Shown one piece after another: positions 8,794 through 20,400 of a stretch of 64,000 nt of DNA; position 1 is the first letter of the stretch, and every line of letters starts with the position of its first letter. The notes under the pieces are model-generated. The model was given only the letters and a program-made list of their open reading frames with translations. It was not told where the DNA came from and ran no database searches. The stretch covers positions 3,485,501 through 3,549,500 of the forward strand of contig NZ_FNSU01000003.1 in assembly GCF_900105325.1 (NCBI RefSeq), written 5' to 3'. Source of the stretch: Pseudomonas marginalis. Its GTDB lineage: Bacteria; Pseudomonadota; Gammaproteobacteria; Pseudomonadales; Pseudomonadaceae. A program made the translations under genes and the position numbers.

Positions 8794-10647
8794 ATGCTCA
8801 AACGCTTTGCCTGGATGGCACTCTTTGCCTGCGCCCCGCTGTACGCGGCACCGCATCTTGATGATCAACGTTTGCAGCAACTGGCCAATGATCCGTTCTG
8901 GCTTTCTCTGGGCCATTACGAAGCCGGCAAAGTCAGTGGCTGGCGCAGCTATGTCAGTGAAAAGAAATTCTTCCTCGCCGCCGATGGCGCCCACCACCCG
9001 GATGCAGAACTCAAGGCCACCGTTGAAGCGCTTTACGCTCCGGCCAGCCTGGGTGAAAAACACGCCCAATGCGTTTACCCCGCACGTACCCGCTGGCTCA
9101 AGGATCAGTTGCACCTCACTGACCTGCCCGCCGTGGACTGCAAGGAATTCAAGCAATGGTTCAAGGACGTCGCCCCCCATAGCGCGGTGATGATCTTCCC
9201 GGCGGCCTACCTCAACAGTCCGTCGTCGATGTTCGGCCATACCCTGCTGCGTATCGACCAGGCCGACGTGCAGAGCAACAAGACTGCGCTGCTCAGCTAC
9301 GCGATCAACTTCGGCGCCTACATCGAAGGCTCGGACAACAGCATCCTCTACGCATGGAAAGGCCTGATGGGCGGCTACCCCGGCCTGTTCGCCCTGGTGC
9401 CCTACCAGGAAAAACTCTCCGAATACCGCAGCCTCGAAAACCGCGACCTGTGGGAATACCGCCTCAACCTCACCCAGGTCGAGACCGAGCGCATGGTCGA
9501 GCACGTGTGGGAGCTCAAGCAGATCCAGTTCGACTACTTTTTCTTCGATGAAAACTGCTCCTATCGCCTGCTGGAACTGCTGCAAGTGGCGCGCCCCGGC
9601 CTGCGCCTGACCGAGCAATTCCCGCTTACCGCGATCCCCACCGACACGGTCAAGGCCGTGAAGGATGCGGGACTGGTGGAAAAGATCGACTACCGCCCCT
9701 CCCGCGAGCGCGAGTTGCTGGAGCGTGCCAAGCCGCTGAACAGCGACGAGCAACAATGGGTACTGAAGGTCAGCGACGACCAGCAACAACTGCAGGAACC
9801 GGCCTTTAAAGCGTTGCCTCGCGACCGCCAGGCCCTGATCATCGACGCCGCCTACCGCCTGGGCCGCTACCGTGCCAATGGCCTCGAGCGCGACACCGCG
9901 CGCTCCCAACGCAGCTTCGAACTGCTGCGCGCGATCAACCAGAACCCCGCGCCCGACCTGACGATCACGCCCCCCGGCCTGCCCGAAAACGGCCATGAGT
10001 CCCGCACCTGGCAAGCCGGCATCGGCACCCGTGGCGACAAGGCCTTCGGCGAATACGGCCTGCGCATGGCCTACCACGACCTCAACGACAACGCCGAAGG
10101 CTTCCCCCTCGGCGCCCAGATCGAAATCCTGCAGATGAAACTGCGCCAGTACGAAGGCAACCACTGGCAACTGCAGCAACTGGACCTGGCCACCATCCGC
10201 TCCCTGACCCCGCGCAACGCCTTGCTGCAGCCGTGGTCCTGGCAAGTCACCGGTGGCCTGGAGCGCGTGCCCGGTAAACACGACGACGAAACCCTGGTCG
10301 CCCACGTCAACGGCGGCGCCGGCGGCACCTGGCAACTGCGCGACGACATGCTCGGCTTCGCCCTCGGCACCGTGCGTGTGGAACACAACAACGACTTCAA
10401 CGAAGCCATCTCCCCCGCTGCCGGGTTCAATACCGGCGTGCTGTGGAAAAACCCCCTGGGCAACTTGAGCCTGGAGGCTAAAGGAGACTTCTTCACCAAT
10501 GGCGAGGTACGTCGCAGCCTCAGCCTGAACCAGCAGTGGGAACTGTCCCGCAACCTCGGCCTGCGCCTGAGTGCACAGCGCGAGTACAGCCACTTGTCGA
10601 CGCCGGTGAATGAAGTGATGCTTGAGGTGAAGTGGTATCACTACTGA
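8794..10647 (+). CDS. DUF4105 (Lnb N-terminal periplasmic domain) protein with beta-barrel-like C-terminus
   Basis: A 617-residue exported protein with a signal peptide ending APLYA. The central region carries the DUF4105 motifs PSSMFGHTLLRID (near residue 145) and FFFDENCSYRLLELL (near residue 252). A conserved His followed by a conserved Cys in this order resembles the permuted papain-like arrangement, so a cysteine-peptidase or amidase-like activity is possible; this is inference. From about residue 390 the sequence alternates polar and hydrophobic residues and ends with an aromatic residue (EVKWYHY), as outer-membrane barrels do. It follows the DUF3015 gene but after a terminator. Confidence 0.85.
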   Translation: MLKRFAWMALFACAPLYAAPHLDDQRLQQLANDPFWLSLGHYEAGKVSGWRSYVSEKKFFLAADGAHHPDAELKATVEALYAPASLGEKHAQCVYPARTRWLKDQLHLTDLPAVDCKEFKQWFKDVAPHSAVMIFPAAYLNSPSSMFGHTLLRIDQADVQSNKTALLSYAINFGAYIEGSDNSILYAWKGLMGGYPGLFALVPYQEKLSEYRSLENRDLWEYRLNLTQVETERMVEHVWELKQIQFDYFFFDENCSYRLLELLQVARPGLRLTEQFPLTAIPTDTVKAVKDAGLVEKIDYRPSRERELLERAKPLNSDEQQWVLKVSDDQQQLQEPAFKALPRDRQALIIDAAYRLGRYRANGLERDTARSQRSFELLRAINQNPAPDLTITPPGLPENGHESRTWQAGIGTRGDKAFGEYGLRMAYHDLNDNAEGFPLGAQIEILQMKLRQYEGNHWQLQQLDLATIRSLTPRNALLQPWSWQVTGGLERVPGKHDDETLVAHVNGGAGGTWQLRDDMLGFALGTVRVEHNNDFNEAISPAAGFNTGVLWKNPLGNLSLEAKGDFFTNGEVRRSLSLNQQWELSRNLGLRLSAQREYSHLSTPVNEVMLEVKWYHY

Positions 10648-10695
10648 CTAACACCTTTTGTCAGCATTGCCCGCACAATCAGGAGTTCACTCGAC

Positions 10696-11007
10696 ATGGC
10701 CGTTACCTGCACCACCCTTGAAGAAGTTCGAAACAACATCGACCGCCTCGACCAGCAAATCGTCACCCTGCTGTCCGAACGCGGCCGCTACGTCTCCCAG
10801 GCGGCACGCTTCAAAAAAGATACCGATGGCGTCAAGGCCCCGCAGCGGGTCGAGCAGGTGATCGCCAAGGTGCGGGATCTGGCGCAGACCGTGGGCGCCA
10901 ACCCCGAGGTGACCGAGCAGGTCTATCGCGCAATGATCGCGGCGTTTATCCAGCAGGAATTGGCGGAACATTCAGTCCTGACGAAAGCAGGAAAGCCACA
11001 AACCTAA
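10696..11007 (+). CDS. Chorismate mutase, AroQ type (PchB-like)
   Basis: A 103-residue all-helical single-domain protein of the AroQ chorismate mutase family, which also includes isochorismate pyruvate lyase PchB. Expected features are visible: NNIDRLDQQIVTLLSERGRY with the active-site Arg in the first long helix, KKD near residue 39, RVEQVIAKVR in the second helix and a Gln in the last helix (FIQQEL). Chorismate to prephenate is the likely reaction. It has no signal peptide, so it is cytoplasmic. No pyochelin or salicylate genes are near, so a siderophore role is not supported. It lies 48 bases after the DUF4105 gene. Confidence 0.85.
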   Translation: MAVTCTTLEEVRNNIDRLDQQIVTLLSERGRYVSQAARFKKDTDGVKAPQRVEQVIAKVRDLAQTVGANPEVTEQVYRAMIAAFIQQELAEHSVLTKAGKPQT

Positions 11008-11243
11008 TTCATAAAACTGACCTGCTCAGAATTTTCAAACTTTTGCCTGCAAGTACAAATTACTATTCGGCTTCCAACCTATTGATAAATAGGCAGGAAA
11101 TTTCCGACAATTTTTTAGCTTTTTTCAGTCGAAACAAACTGTCTCTCACTCCATTTTCTTTGTGAGGATTTGTGTCTAGTATCGAATGGCAGTCAATTTG
11201 CCATCACATCTATACACGGATTCGAATAGGGTAAGAGGCTTAT

Positions 11244-12329
11244 ATGGAATTTTTTGAAAAGCTCACCAATCTGGCAGCAAAAGTTCGGTTGCAAGGCCCC
11301 GCCATCCAAACAGAAGAAGCAACAAAAAACGCTTTCGTAATGCCTTTTATCAACACGGTTTTGGGTTACGACGTGTTTGATCCACAGGAGGTAACGCCTG
11401 AGTTTGTCTGCGACATAGGGACAAAAAAAGGCGAAAAAATCGACTACGCGATTATGAAAAACGGAGAGGTTCAAATACTCATCGAATGCAAAAAAATCGG
11501 CGAGTCATTGAGCATTAATCACGCATCACAGCTGTTTCGATACTTTCACGTCACAAGCGCAAGAATCTCAATTCTCACGAACGGCCAGGTCTACAGGTTT
11601 TTCACCGACCTGGATGCACCTAATAAAATGGACGAAAAACCATTTTTAGAATTAGATTTGCTGGACATTGATGAGTACTCCGTACCGGAGCTGATAAAGC
11701 TTACAAAGTCGGCCTTTGATGTCGACTCAATCATCAATGCTGCGGGGGAGTTGAAATACGTCAGCCAGCTAAAGAAGCTTATTGGCGCCCAAGTCAATAA
11801 ACCTGAAGACGACTTCGTGAAATTTTTCGCATCCCGCGTTTACGAGGGAGCAATCACGCAGAAAGTCCGTGAGCAATTTTTCGAACTGACACGAAAAGCG
11901 TTAGCTCAGTTTCTGAATGACCAAATCAATGACCGGCTCAAGTCAGCTATGAGCGGCGCCATTCAGCCGACGGTAGCGTCACTGACCATGGCGAACAGCA
12001 CAAATGTCGACATTCAGGATCGAGACGAGTCAGAAGATAAAATCCTGACAACGCTTGAAGAGCTTGAGGGCTATCACATCGTTCGGGCTGTCGTCCGCTC
12101 CGTTGTCGATGCCAAAAGAATCGTTCAACGAGACACTCAAAGTTATTTTGGCATCCTGCTGGACGACAACAATCGTAAACCGATTTGTCGCCTTCACTTC
12201 AACAGAAGTCAGAAATACCTCGGAATATTCGACGAGGAGAAAAATGAGACTCGGCATGCTATCTCATCCATTGATGAGATTTATGAGTACGCCGATCAGT
12301 TGAAAAGGACCGTGGGCTATTACGCCTGA
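11244..12329 (+). CDS. Orphan HsdR-N-type (PD-(D/E)XK) restriction endonuclease-like protein
   Basis: A 361-residue protein matching the N-terminal nuclease domain of type I restriction subunit R (HSDR_N family). The PD-(D/E)XK core is visible as Asp67 in GEKIDYAI and Glu81-x-Lys83 in LIECKK, followed by the Gln/Tyr motif SQLFRYFHV. The SF2 helicase of true HsdR is absent, and no methylase or specificity gene lies nearby. The C-terminal half (about residues 215-361) is a separate alpha/beta region that I do not recognise. The gene and its 236-base upstream region are clearly richer in A+T than the neighbours, which suggests horizontal acquisition. A role in phage defence is inference. Confidence 0.8.
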   Translation: MEFFEKLTNLAAKVRLQGPAIQTEEATKNAFVMPFINTVLGYDVFDPQEVTPEFVCDIGTKKGEKIDYAIMKNGEVQILIECKKIGESLSINHASQLFRYFHVTSARISILTNGQVYRFFTDLDAPNKMDEKPFLELDLLDIDEYSVPELIKLTKSAFDVDSIINAAGELKYVSQLKKLIGAQVNKPEDDFVKFFASRVYEGAITQKVREQFFELTRKALAQFLNDQINDRLKSAMSGAIQPTVASLTMANSTNVDIQDRDESEDKILTTLEELEGYHIVRAVVRSVVDAKRIVQRDTQSYFGILLDDNNRKPICRLHFNRSQKYLGIFDEEKNETRHAISSIDEIYEYADQLKRTVGYYA

Positions 12330-12374
12330 AGGCTAGATTAGATCGAGCAACACTTATTCAATACGAGTGAAATC

Positions 12375-12509
12375 TGTGGCGAGCGGGCTTGTCCCGCGTT
12401 GGGGTGCGAAGCGCCCCTGATGAAGACAAATGTGGTGTATCAGACACTCCTCTGCGCCTGGTTTTGGGGCTGCTGCGCAGCCCAACGCGGGACAAGCCCG
12501 CTCACCACA
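12375..12509. repeat. REP pair, GCGGGCTTGTCCCGC type
   Basis: Inverted arms TGTGGCGAGCGGGCTTGTCC... (12375-12403) and its near-complement (12481-12509) flank about 75 bases. Each arm contains the small palindrome GCGGGCTTGTCCCGC. This is a different REP class from the ones at 5391, 15307 and 23780. It lies 45 bases after the restriction-like gene. Confidence 0.85.
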
Positions 12510-12851
12510 AAAATGCGCTTGCCTGAAATTATTTATGCAAGACTCAAGACTTTAGTGTGAAACTTTAACTCTTTAAAATCAGTGAGTTATTTTAAGTTTG
12601 ATAAGAGCTTGCTTCCGCTGGGCTGCGCAGCAGCCACCGAACCAAGCGAAGCGTTCCTACCGAAAAAATATCCACCGTCAGCATTGGGGCAGCTTTGCGG
12701 TCCTACGGAAGCCAGCGCCCTCGCCACAGTTTCAGTGCCCACCGCTCGATCTCATCGTGCTCCACACCTTTCTCACACCCCTTTCACGCCTCCCCGACAA
12801 ATCCCTATCTAGACTTCCCCTATCAGCCGTGAAACGGCCAGGGAGCAAGCA
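12510..12851. other. Intergenic stretch without a convincing gene
   Basis: About 340 bases between the REP pair and the lipoprotein gene. Short open frames exist but have no ribosome-binding site and unlikely protein composition. A CTGGGCTGCGCAGCAGCC palindrome near 12618 resembles a degraded repeat. Confidence 0.5.
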
Positions 12852-13208
12852 ATGTGGCGGTATGCAGTAATGCTGTGTGCGGTGGTGTGGCTATCGGGTT
12901 GCCAGTCAACCCATCAGGAATTGCTGGCTCGGGGCTATCCGCCCGCCTTTGCCGATGGTTTTGACGATGGGTGCAGCAGCGGTCGCCAGGCGGCGGGGGT
13001 GATCACCGGGGTGTTTCGCAAAAACGTGCCGCGTTACCTGAAAGACCGGGTCTACGCCGAAGGCTGGGAGGATGGTTTTCGCCAGTGCAAGGCCATGCGC
13101 GAGAAAGAGGAGCTGCGCGACTACAAGGACAATCACTGGGATGACCGTGAACGCGCCTGGCAACAGGAGAAGAACCGGGATGCTGCGCGGGCCTATCGCT
13201 CGCAATAG
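12852..13208 (+). CDS. Small predicted lipoprotein, unknown function
   Basis: A 118-residue protein with a lipoprotein signal peptide (MWRYAVMLCAVVWLSGCQS; lipidated Cys17). The mature part has a short motif repeated twice, FADGFDDGC and YAEGWEDGFRQC, and ends with a very charged helix (residues 80-118). I do not recognise the family. Start is ATG 12852 with a GGGAG site just upstream. It lies 70 bases before a GreA/GreB-like gene on the same strand and may share its transcript. Confidence 0.8.
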   Translation: MWRYAVMLCAVVWLSGCQSTHQELLARGYPPAFADGFDDGCSSGRQAAGVITGVFRKNVPRYLKDRVYAEGWEDGFRQCKAMREKEELRDYKDNHWDDRERAWQQEKNRDAARAYRSQ

Positions 13209-13278
13209 GTCGCTTTCAGACATTCATCGAAACTAAAGCGCGGCGAACATGGCCCAAGCTCCATAGAGGGAGAACGTC

Positions 13279-13776
13279 ATGAGCCGAGCTTTTGTAAATG
13301 AGGACAACGCCGCCGCCCAGGCCGATCAGCCGGTGGAGCGCCAGGTCAGTGAGCAGCCCAATCGCCTGACCGCGCAAGGGTTGGCGCAATTGCAGGCCAA
13401 GGTTACGCAGCTACAAGCCGCGCACAGCGCCGAGTCCGCCAAGGGCGAACAGGCCGATAAGCAGCGCCAGGCCGACCTTGAGCGAGATTTGCGCTACTTC
13501 AACCAGCGCGTGCAAAGCGCCCAGGTGGTGGCGCCCGCTACGTCTACCGACAAGGTGCAGATCGGCAGCTGGGTGACGTTCGCCAATGAGCATGACGAGC
13601 AGCAGCGCATTCAATTGGTCGGGGAAGACCAGGCCGATGCCGGCGCCGGCCTGATCAACTGGGGCTCGCCCCTGGGCCGTGCCTTGCTGGGCGCCCAGGT
13701 GGGGGACGAGGTACTGTGGAAGCGCCCCGTCGGCGACCAGTTGATCGAAGTGCTGCGCATCGAGGCCAAGGCCTAG
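13279..13776 (+). CDS. GreA/GreB-family transcription elongation factor-like protein
   Basis: A 165-residue protein with the two-part layout of the Gre/Rnk family: an N-terminal coiled-coil (about residues 30-85) and a C-terminal FKBP-like domain (about 90-165) with the typical QIGSWVTFANE start and the SPLGRALLGAQVGDEV motif. GreA and GreB insert the coiled coil into the secondary channel of RNA polymerase to rescue backtracked complexes. The acidic pair at the coiled-coil tip is not clearly conserved here, so it may modulate polymerase rather than stimulate cleavage. Its last four bases overlap the stop codon of convergent gdhA. Confidence 0.8.
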   Translation: MSRAFVNEDNAAAQADQPVERQVSEQPNRLTAQGLAQLQAKVTQLQAAHSAESAKGEQADKQRQADLERDLRYFNQRVQSAQVVAPATSTDKVQIGSWVTFANEHDEQQRIQLVGEDQADAGAGLINWGSPLGRALLGAQVGDEVLWKRPVGDQLIEVLRIEAKA

Positions 13777-15110
13777 ACGATGCCTTGGGCCAGCATCGCG
13801 TCGGCAACCTTGACGAAGCCCGCAATGTTCGCGCCCTTCACGTAGTTGATCCGACCGTTCTCTTCGCCGTAGTGCACACAGGCATGGTGGATCGACTGCA
13901 TGATGTTGTGCAGCTTGCTGTCCACTTCACCGGCGGTCCACAACAGGCGCATGGCGTTCTGCGACATCTCCAGGCCGCTTACGGCGACGCCGCCGGCATT
14001 CGATGCCTTGCCCGGCGCAAACAGGATGCCCGCCTCGATAAAGATATCCACAGCCTCAAGGGTGGTCGGCATGTTGGCGCCTTCGGCCACGCAGATGCAG
14101 CCGTTGCGCAGCAGCGTGCGGGCCGCTTCGGCGTCGAGTTCGTTCTGGGTAGCGCATGGCAGGGCAATGTCGCAGGCCAGCTCCCAAGGGGTTTTGCCGG
14201 CGCGGAACTCCAGGCCGTAACGGCCGGCCAGTTCGCTGATGCGCCCGCGCTGCACGTTTTTCAGCTCCAGCAGCGCCAACCATTGTTCCTCGGTCAAGCC
14301 GCTTTCGGCGTAGAGCGTGCCTTCGGAGTCAGACAGGGAAATCACCTTGCCGCCCAGGTCCATGACCTTGCGCGCCGCGTATTGGGCAACGTTGCCGGAG
14401 CCGGAGACCGCGACACGCTTGCCTTCCACTCGCAGGCCGTCGCGCTTGAGCATTTCTTCGGCGAAGTACACACACCCGAACCCGGTGGCTTCCGGGCGGA
14501 TCAGGCTGCCGCCGTAGGTCATGCCCTTGCCGGTCAGCACCGAGGTGAATTGGTTGCTCAGGCGCTTGTACTGGCCGAACAGGAAGCCAATCTCACGGGC
14601 GCCCACACCGATGTCGCCGGCCGGCACGTCCACGTCTGCGCCGATATGGCGGTACAGCTCGCTCATGAACGCCTGGCAGAAGCGCATGACTTCGGCATCG
14701 CTCTTGCCTTTGGGATCAAAATCCGAGCCGCCCTTGCCGCCGCCCATGGGCAGCGAAGTCAGGGAATTCTTGAAGGTCTGCTCGAAGGCGAGGAATTTCA
14801 GCACCCCCAGGTTTACCGACGGGTGGAAACGCAGGCCGCCCTTGTAGGGGCCGATGGCGCTGTTCATCTGGATACGAAAGCCGCGGTTGACCTGGACCTT
14901 GCCGTGATCATCCACCCACGACACCCGAAAGGTAATCGCGCGCTCCGGCTCGCAGATGCGCTCCAGGATGCCCGAGGCCAGGTAATGGGGATTGGCTTCA
15001 AGAAACGGCCACAGGCTGCGTAGGACTTCTTCTACGGCCTGGTGGAATTCCGGCTGGTCGGGGTCGCGTTTTTTCAGGCGGGCGAGGAAGGATTCGACGG
15101 ATTCGATCAT
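13773..15110 (-). CDS. gdhA: NADP-specific glutamate dehydrogenase
   Basis: A 445-residue glutamate dehydrogenase that aminates 2-oxoglutarate with ammonia and NADPH, the energy-cheap route of ammonia assimilation. The substrate-binding region carries GPYKGGLRFHPSVN and the catalytic Lys region PMGGGKGGSDFDPKGKSD. The Rossmann dinucleotide motif SGSGNVAQYAARK lies near residue 235. ATG 15110 is chosen over the TTG at 15125 because it gives the usual family length and an N-terminus like that of E. coli GdhA. It converges on the Gre-like gene with overlapping stops. The gap upstream (15111-15306) is AT-rich and probably holds its promoter. Confidence 0.95.
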   Translation of the reverse strand: MIESVESFLARLKKRDPDQPEFHQAVEEVLRSLWPFLEANPHYLASGILERICEPERAITFRVSWVDDHGKVQVNRGFRIQMNSAIGPYKGGLRFHPSVNLGVLKFLAFEQTFKNSLTSLPMGGGKGGSDFDPKGKSDAEVMRFCQAFMSELYRHIGADVDVPAGDIGVGAREIGFLFGQYKRLSNQFTSVLTGKGMTYGGSLIRPEATGFGCVYFAEEMLKRDGLRVEGKRVAVSGSGNVAQYAARKVMDLGGKVISLSDSEGTLYAESGLTEEQWLALLELKNVQRGRISELAGRYGLEFRAGKTPWELACDIALPCATQNELDAEAARTLLRNGCICVAEGANMPTTLEAVDIFIEAGILFAPGKASNAGGVAVSGLEMSQNAMRLLWTAGEVDSKLHNIMQSIHHACVHYGEENGRINYVKGANIAGFVKVADAMLAQGIV

Positions 15111-15306
15111 GAGAAGTCTCGGCAAATTGATTGTTTTTAAATGAGATTGAGCCGGACTTTATCAATTCATGTCGCACCGCGACAGGGCAAAATGTCGCTT
15201 TTGTGAATTTAAATGGTGCATTAGATATAAATAAACCCAGGAAATAGGGATTTATCGCACTTAAAAAGTGATTACCCACCCACGGCATGCACCAACAAGG
15301 AAACAG

Positions 15307-15383
15307 CTATCGGGAGCAAGCCCCCTCCCACATTTGAGTTGTGAACACATTCAAAAATGTGGGAGGGGGCTTGAACCCGATAG
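15307..15383. repeat. REP pair, GTGGGAGGGGGCTTG type
   Basis: Inverted arms CTATCGGGAGCAAGCCCCCT (from 15307) and GGGAGGGGGCTTGAACCCGA (to 15380), about 15 bases apart, between gdhA and ettA. Same class as at 5391 and 23780. Confidence 0.88.
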
Positions 15384-15417
15384 GGCCGTCAAAAACACTG
15401 CAAAACCCCAGCCCCAA

Positions 15418-15450
15418 AAAAAAACGGAGTCCGAGGACTCCGCTTTTTTC
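15418..15450 (-). terminator. Rho-independent terminator of ettA
   Basis: On the minus strand a CGGAGTC stem (15425-15431 paired with 15436-15442) is followed by TTTTTTTTT. It begins about 20 bases after the ettA stop codon. A-rich sequence on the other side could also make it act in the opposite direction. Confidence 0.85.
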
Positions 15451-15462
15451 ACACCAGCCGGA

Positions 15463-17127
<1,665 letters not shown>

Positions 17128-17412
17128 GGTGAACCTAGCGTCAGTGACTGATGAATTAAGCGGGCGAAGCCCGTGCCAGGCCATGCGCCGCGCGGGCCGT
17201 TGACTATCATCAATGCCAGCGAGCGGAAAAAGCCTGAATGTCTGGGGCTGGAACGCCCCCGCGTAACCGGCAAAGCTACCTGAATGCGCTTGGTCAGTCC
17301 AGCCAAGCGGGGCTGGCACTTTGCCACAAGTCAAGGCATGCTAGCCGCCCTTCGGGCGTCCGGCTTATAGTGCACGTCGCGCGCCAGTCCAGCCAAACCG
17401 CAGGATCACAGC

Positions 17413-20400
17413 TTGTCCAAAGTCACGCCGCCAACGCCCTTGCGCGCCGCTCATGTAGCGCCGGGAACGCCCCTGCACGGCACCCTCAAAGGCGCATTGG
17501 CGACGCTTGTCCTCCTGCTGCTCGCGTTATTGTTCTGGCAACTGCTGGACCAGTTGCAGCAAAACCAGAAAAACCAACAGCAATACACCATCGACTACAG
17601 CGCCGACCTGGCTGAACAGATCAGCCTGAGCATGGCCCTGAGCGCAAAAATTGCCCTGAACCTGCTACCGATGGTCGAGCCGCCGCGCGACATCGAACAG
17701 CAACAGGCCTTGACGCGCACGTTGCAGCGCTCGCTGCCGGAACTTCGCAGTATCGCCCTGCTGGCGCCCAGCGGCGCGATGATCAGCGACAGCGCCAATG
17801 ACAGCCAGGACAGCGCCTGGCTGGAAGAGTTGGTGCAGCGCAGCCACGGCCAACCCTACTACCTGAGCAATAACAACGACGGCACCCTCATCTATCTGCT
17901 GCTGCACCAGCCCAGCGGCGGCTCAAGGATGTACTGGGCGCTGCGCCTGGCACCCGAGTCCCTGGTCAACCTGACCCGCCAGGACAGCCAGGGCCAACGG
18001 CCGATGTGGGCCATCGAGAACCGCCTGAACCACCGTGTGGTCAGCCGCGACAGCGGCATGCCGGCGCAATGGGGCGACGCCCTGACCCCGGATGACCTGA
18101 ATAAAAGCGTGCTGGTCACGCCCCTGAGCAAAAGCGACTGGCAGTTGCGCGGGATGTTCGACCGCGCAGCCGTGCTGGAACAACTGCTGCCGGCGTTTAT
18201 CGGTAAATGCCTGCTGGGCCTGGCCTTCTCGCTGATCCCCGTGATCGTGTTGCTGAATATGCGTCGCCGCCAGCGCCAGGTGCATGAAGGCCGGCGTCGG
18301 TATCAGGATATTTTCGAAGGCACCGGCGTCGCCCTGTGCGTACTTGACCTGTCGGGCCTGAATGCATTCTTTGGCAAGGTGAACTTGCAGACCCGCGAGC
18401 AACTGCACGCCTGGCTGCAAAGCTCCCCCGAGGAATGCCGGCAGTTGCTCACCGAACTGCGCATCACCGAGATCAACCAGGTGGCGGTGAGCCTGCTCAG
18501 AGTGGGCTCCTGCGAGGAAGCGTGGGAGCGGCTGATCGATGATTGCCCGCGCAACACCACGTCCATCGGACATCAGATACTCGAAGCGGTCCTGACCCAA
18601 CAGAATCAGCTTGAGTTGGAAATCCAGCTCAAGGATGTAGCCGGCAACGAACAATACCTTTGGATGGTGATGCGCCTGCCGGAACAGCAGGACGACTTCA
18701 AGGCGGTGATCCTCAGCATCAGCGACATCACCAGCCGCAAGCTGATCGAACTGTCGTTGGTGGAACGTGAAAGCTTCTGGTCGGACGTGGTGCGCACCGT
18801 GCCCGACCACTTGTATGTGCAGGACGTGATCAGCCAGCGCATGATCTTCAGCAACCACCATCTGGGCCACACCCTCGGCTATACCAAGGCCGAACTGCAG
18901 CAAATGGGCGAGTATTTCTGGGAAATCCTGCTGCACCCCGAAGACGCCGAGCATTACCACGATTTGCGCCAGCAGCAACGCCAGGCCGGCTACGCGACGC
19001 AGTTGCACTGCCAGTTGCGCTTTCGCCATCGCAACAACCAATGGCGGCGCTTTGATATCCGCGAGCAGGCCCTGGCGCGGGACAAGTCGGCGCAAGTCAC
19101 GCGCATCATCGGTGTGGCCAAGGACATCACCGACCAGATCGAAGCCAGCGAGTCCCTGCGCGACAGCGAAAAGCGCTACCGCATGCTGGCCGAAAGCATC
19201 AGCGACGTGATCTGCTCCACCGACAGCCAACTGGCCCTCAACTACATCAGCCCGTCGGTCAACGCCGTGCTGGGTTACGACGTGGACTGGGTATTCAAGA
19301 ACGGCTGGCAGTCGATCATCGCCAACCCCCAGCAACTGACCGGCATCTATAGCTTGCTGGAACAGGTCAGCCGGGCGCTGGGCGATCCCGACGCGCTGAA
19401 CAGACTCCGCGATCAAGTGCAGACCCAATTGTTCCTGTTCGACTGCCTGCGCGCCGACGGCCGCAAGGTGCCGATCGAGCTGCGCCTGGTGCTGGTATGG
19501 GATGAGCACGGCGCCTTCGAAGGCGTCCTCGGCGTGGGCCGCGATATCAGCCAGCAACGCCGCGCGGAAAAAGACCTGCGCATGGCCGCCACCGTATTCG
19601 AACACTCCACGTCGGCGATCCTGATCACCGACCCGGCCGGTTATATCGTGCAGGCCAACGAGGCGTTCAGCCGGGTCAGCGGTTATGCGGTAAGCGATGT
19701 ACTCGACCAGTTGCCGAACATGCTCACCCTCGACGAACAACAGGAAGCCCACCTGCGCTATGTGCTCAAGCAATTGCACCAGCACAGCACCTGGGAAGGC
19801 GAAGTGTGGCTCAAGCGCCGTAACGGCGAGCACTACCCGGCCTGGGTCGGCATTACGGCGGTGTTCGACGACGAAGGCGACCTGGCCAGTTATGTGTGTT
19901 TCTTCAGTGATATCAGCGAACGCAAGGCCAGCGAACAGCGCATCCACCGCCTGGCCTATTACGACGCCCTGACCCACCTGCCCAACCGCACGCTGTTCCA
20001 GGACCGCCTGCACACCGCGCTGCAATCAGCCGAACGGCAGAAGTCGTGGGTGGTGCTGATGTTCCTTGACCTTGACCGTTTCAAGCCGATCAACGACTCC
20101 CTGGGCCACGCGGCCGGCGACCGCATGCTCAAGGAAATGGCGACCCGCCTGCTCGGCTGCGTGGCCGAAGACGACACCGTGGCACGCATGGGCGGCGACG
20201 AGTTCACGTTGCTGCTGCAACCGCGGGTCAACCGCGAAATGGCGCTGAACCGCGCGATCCATGTGGCCGAGCAGATCCTCGCCAGCCTGGTGAAGCCCTT
20301 CGTGCTGGAGGGTCGCGAGTTCTTTGTAACCGCCAGTATCGGCATCGCACTCAGCCCCCAGGACGGCAACGAGCTGAGCCAGTTGATGAAAAACGCCGAC

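Noticed and set aside
12598..12870. A 90-residue open frame after the restriction-like gene
   Set aside because: No ribosome-binding site, composition unlike a protein, and overlap with the real lipoprotein start.
17923..20025. A 700-residue open frame opposite morA
   Set aside because: MorA has intact GGDEF, EAL and PAS motifs on the plus strand; the opposite frame is a composition artefact.
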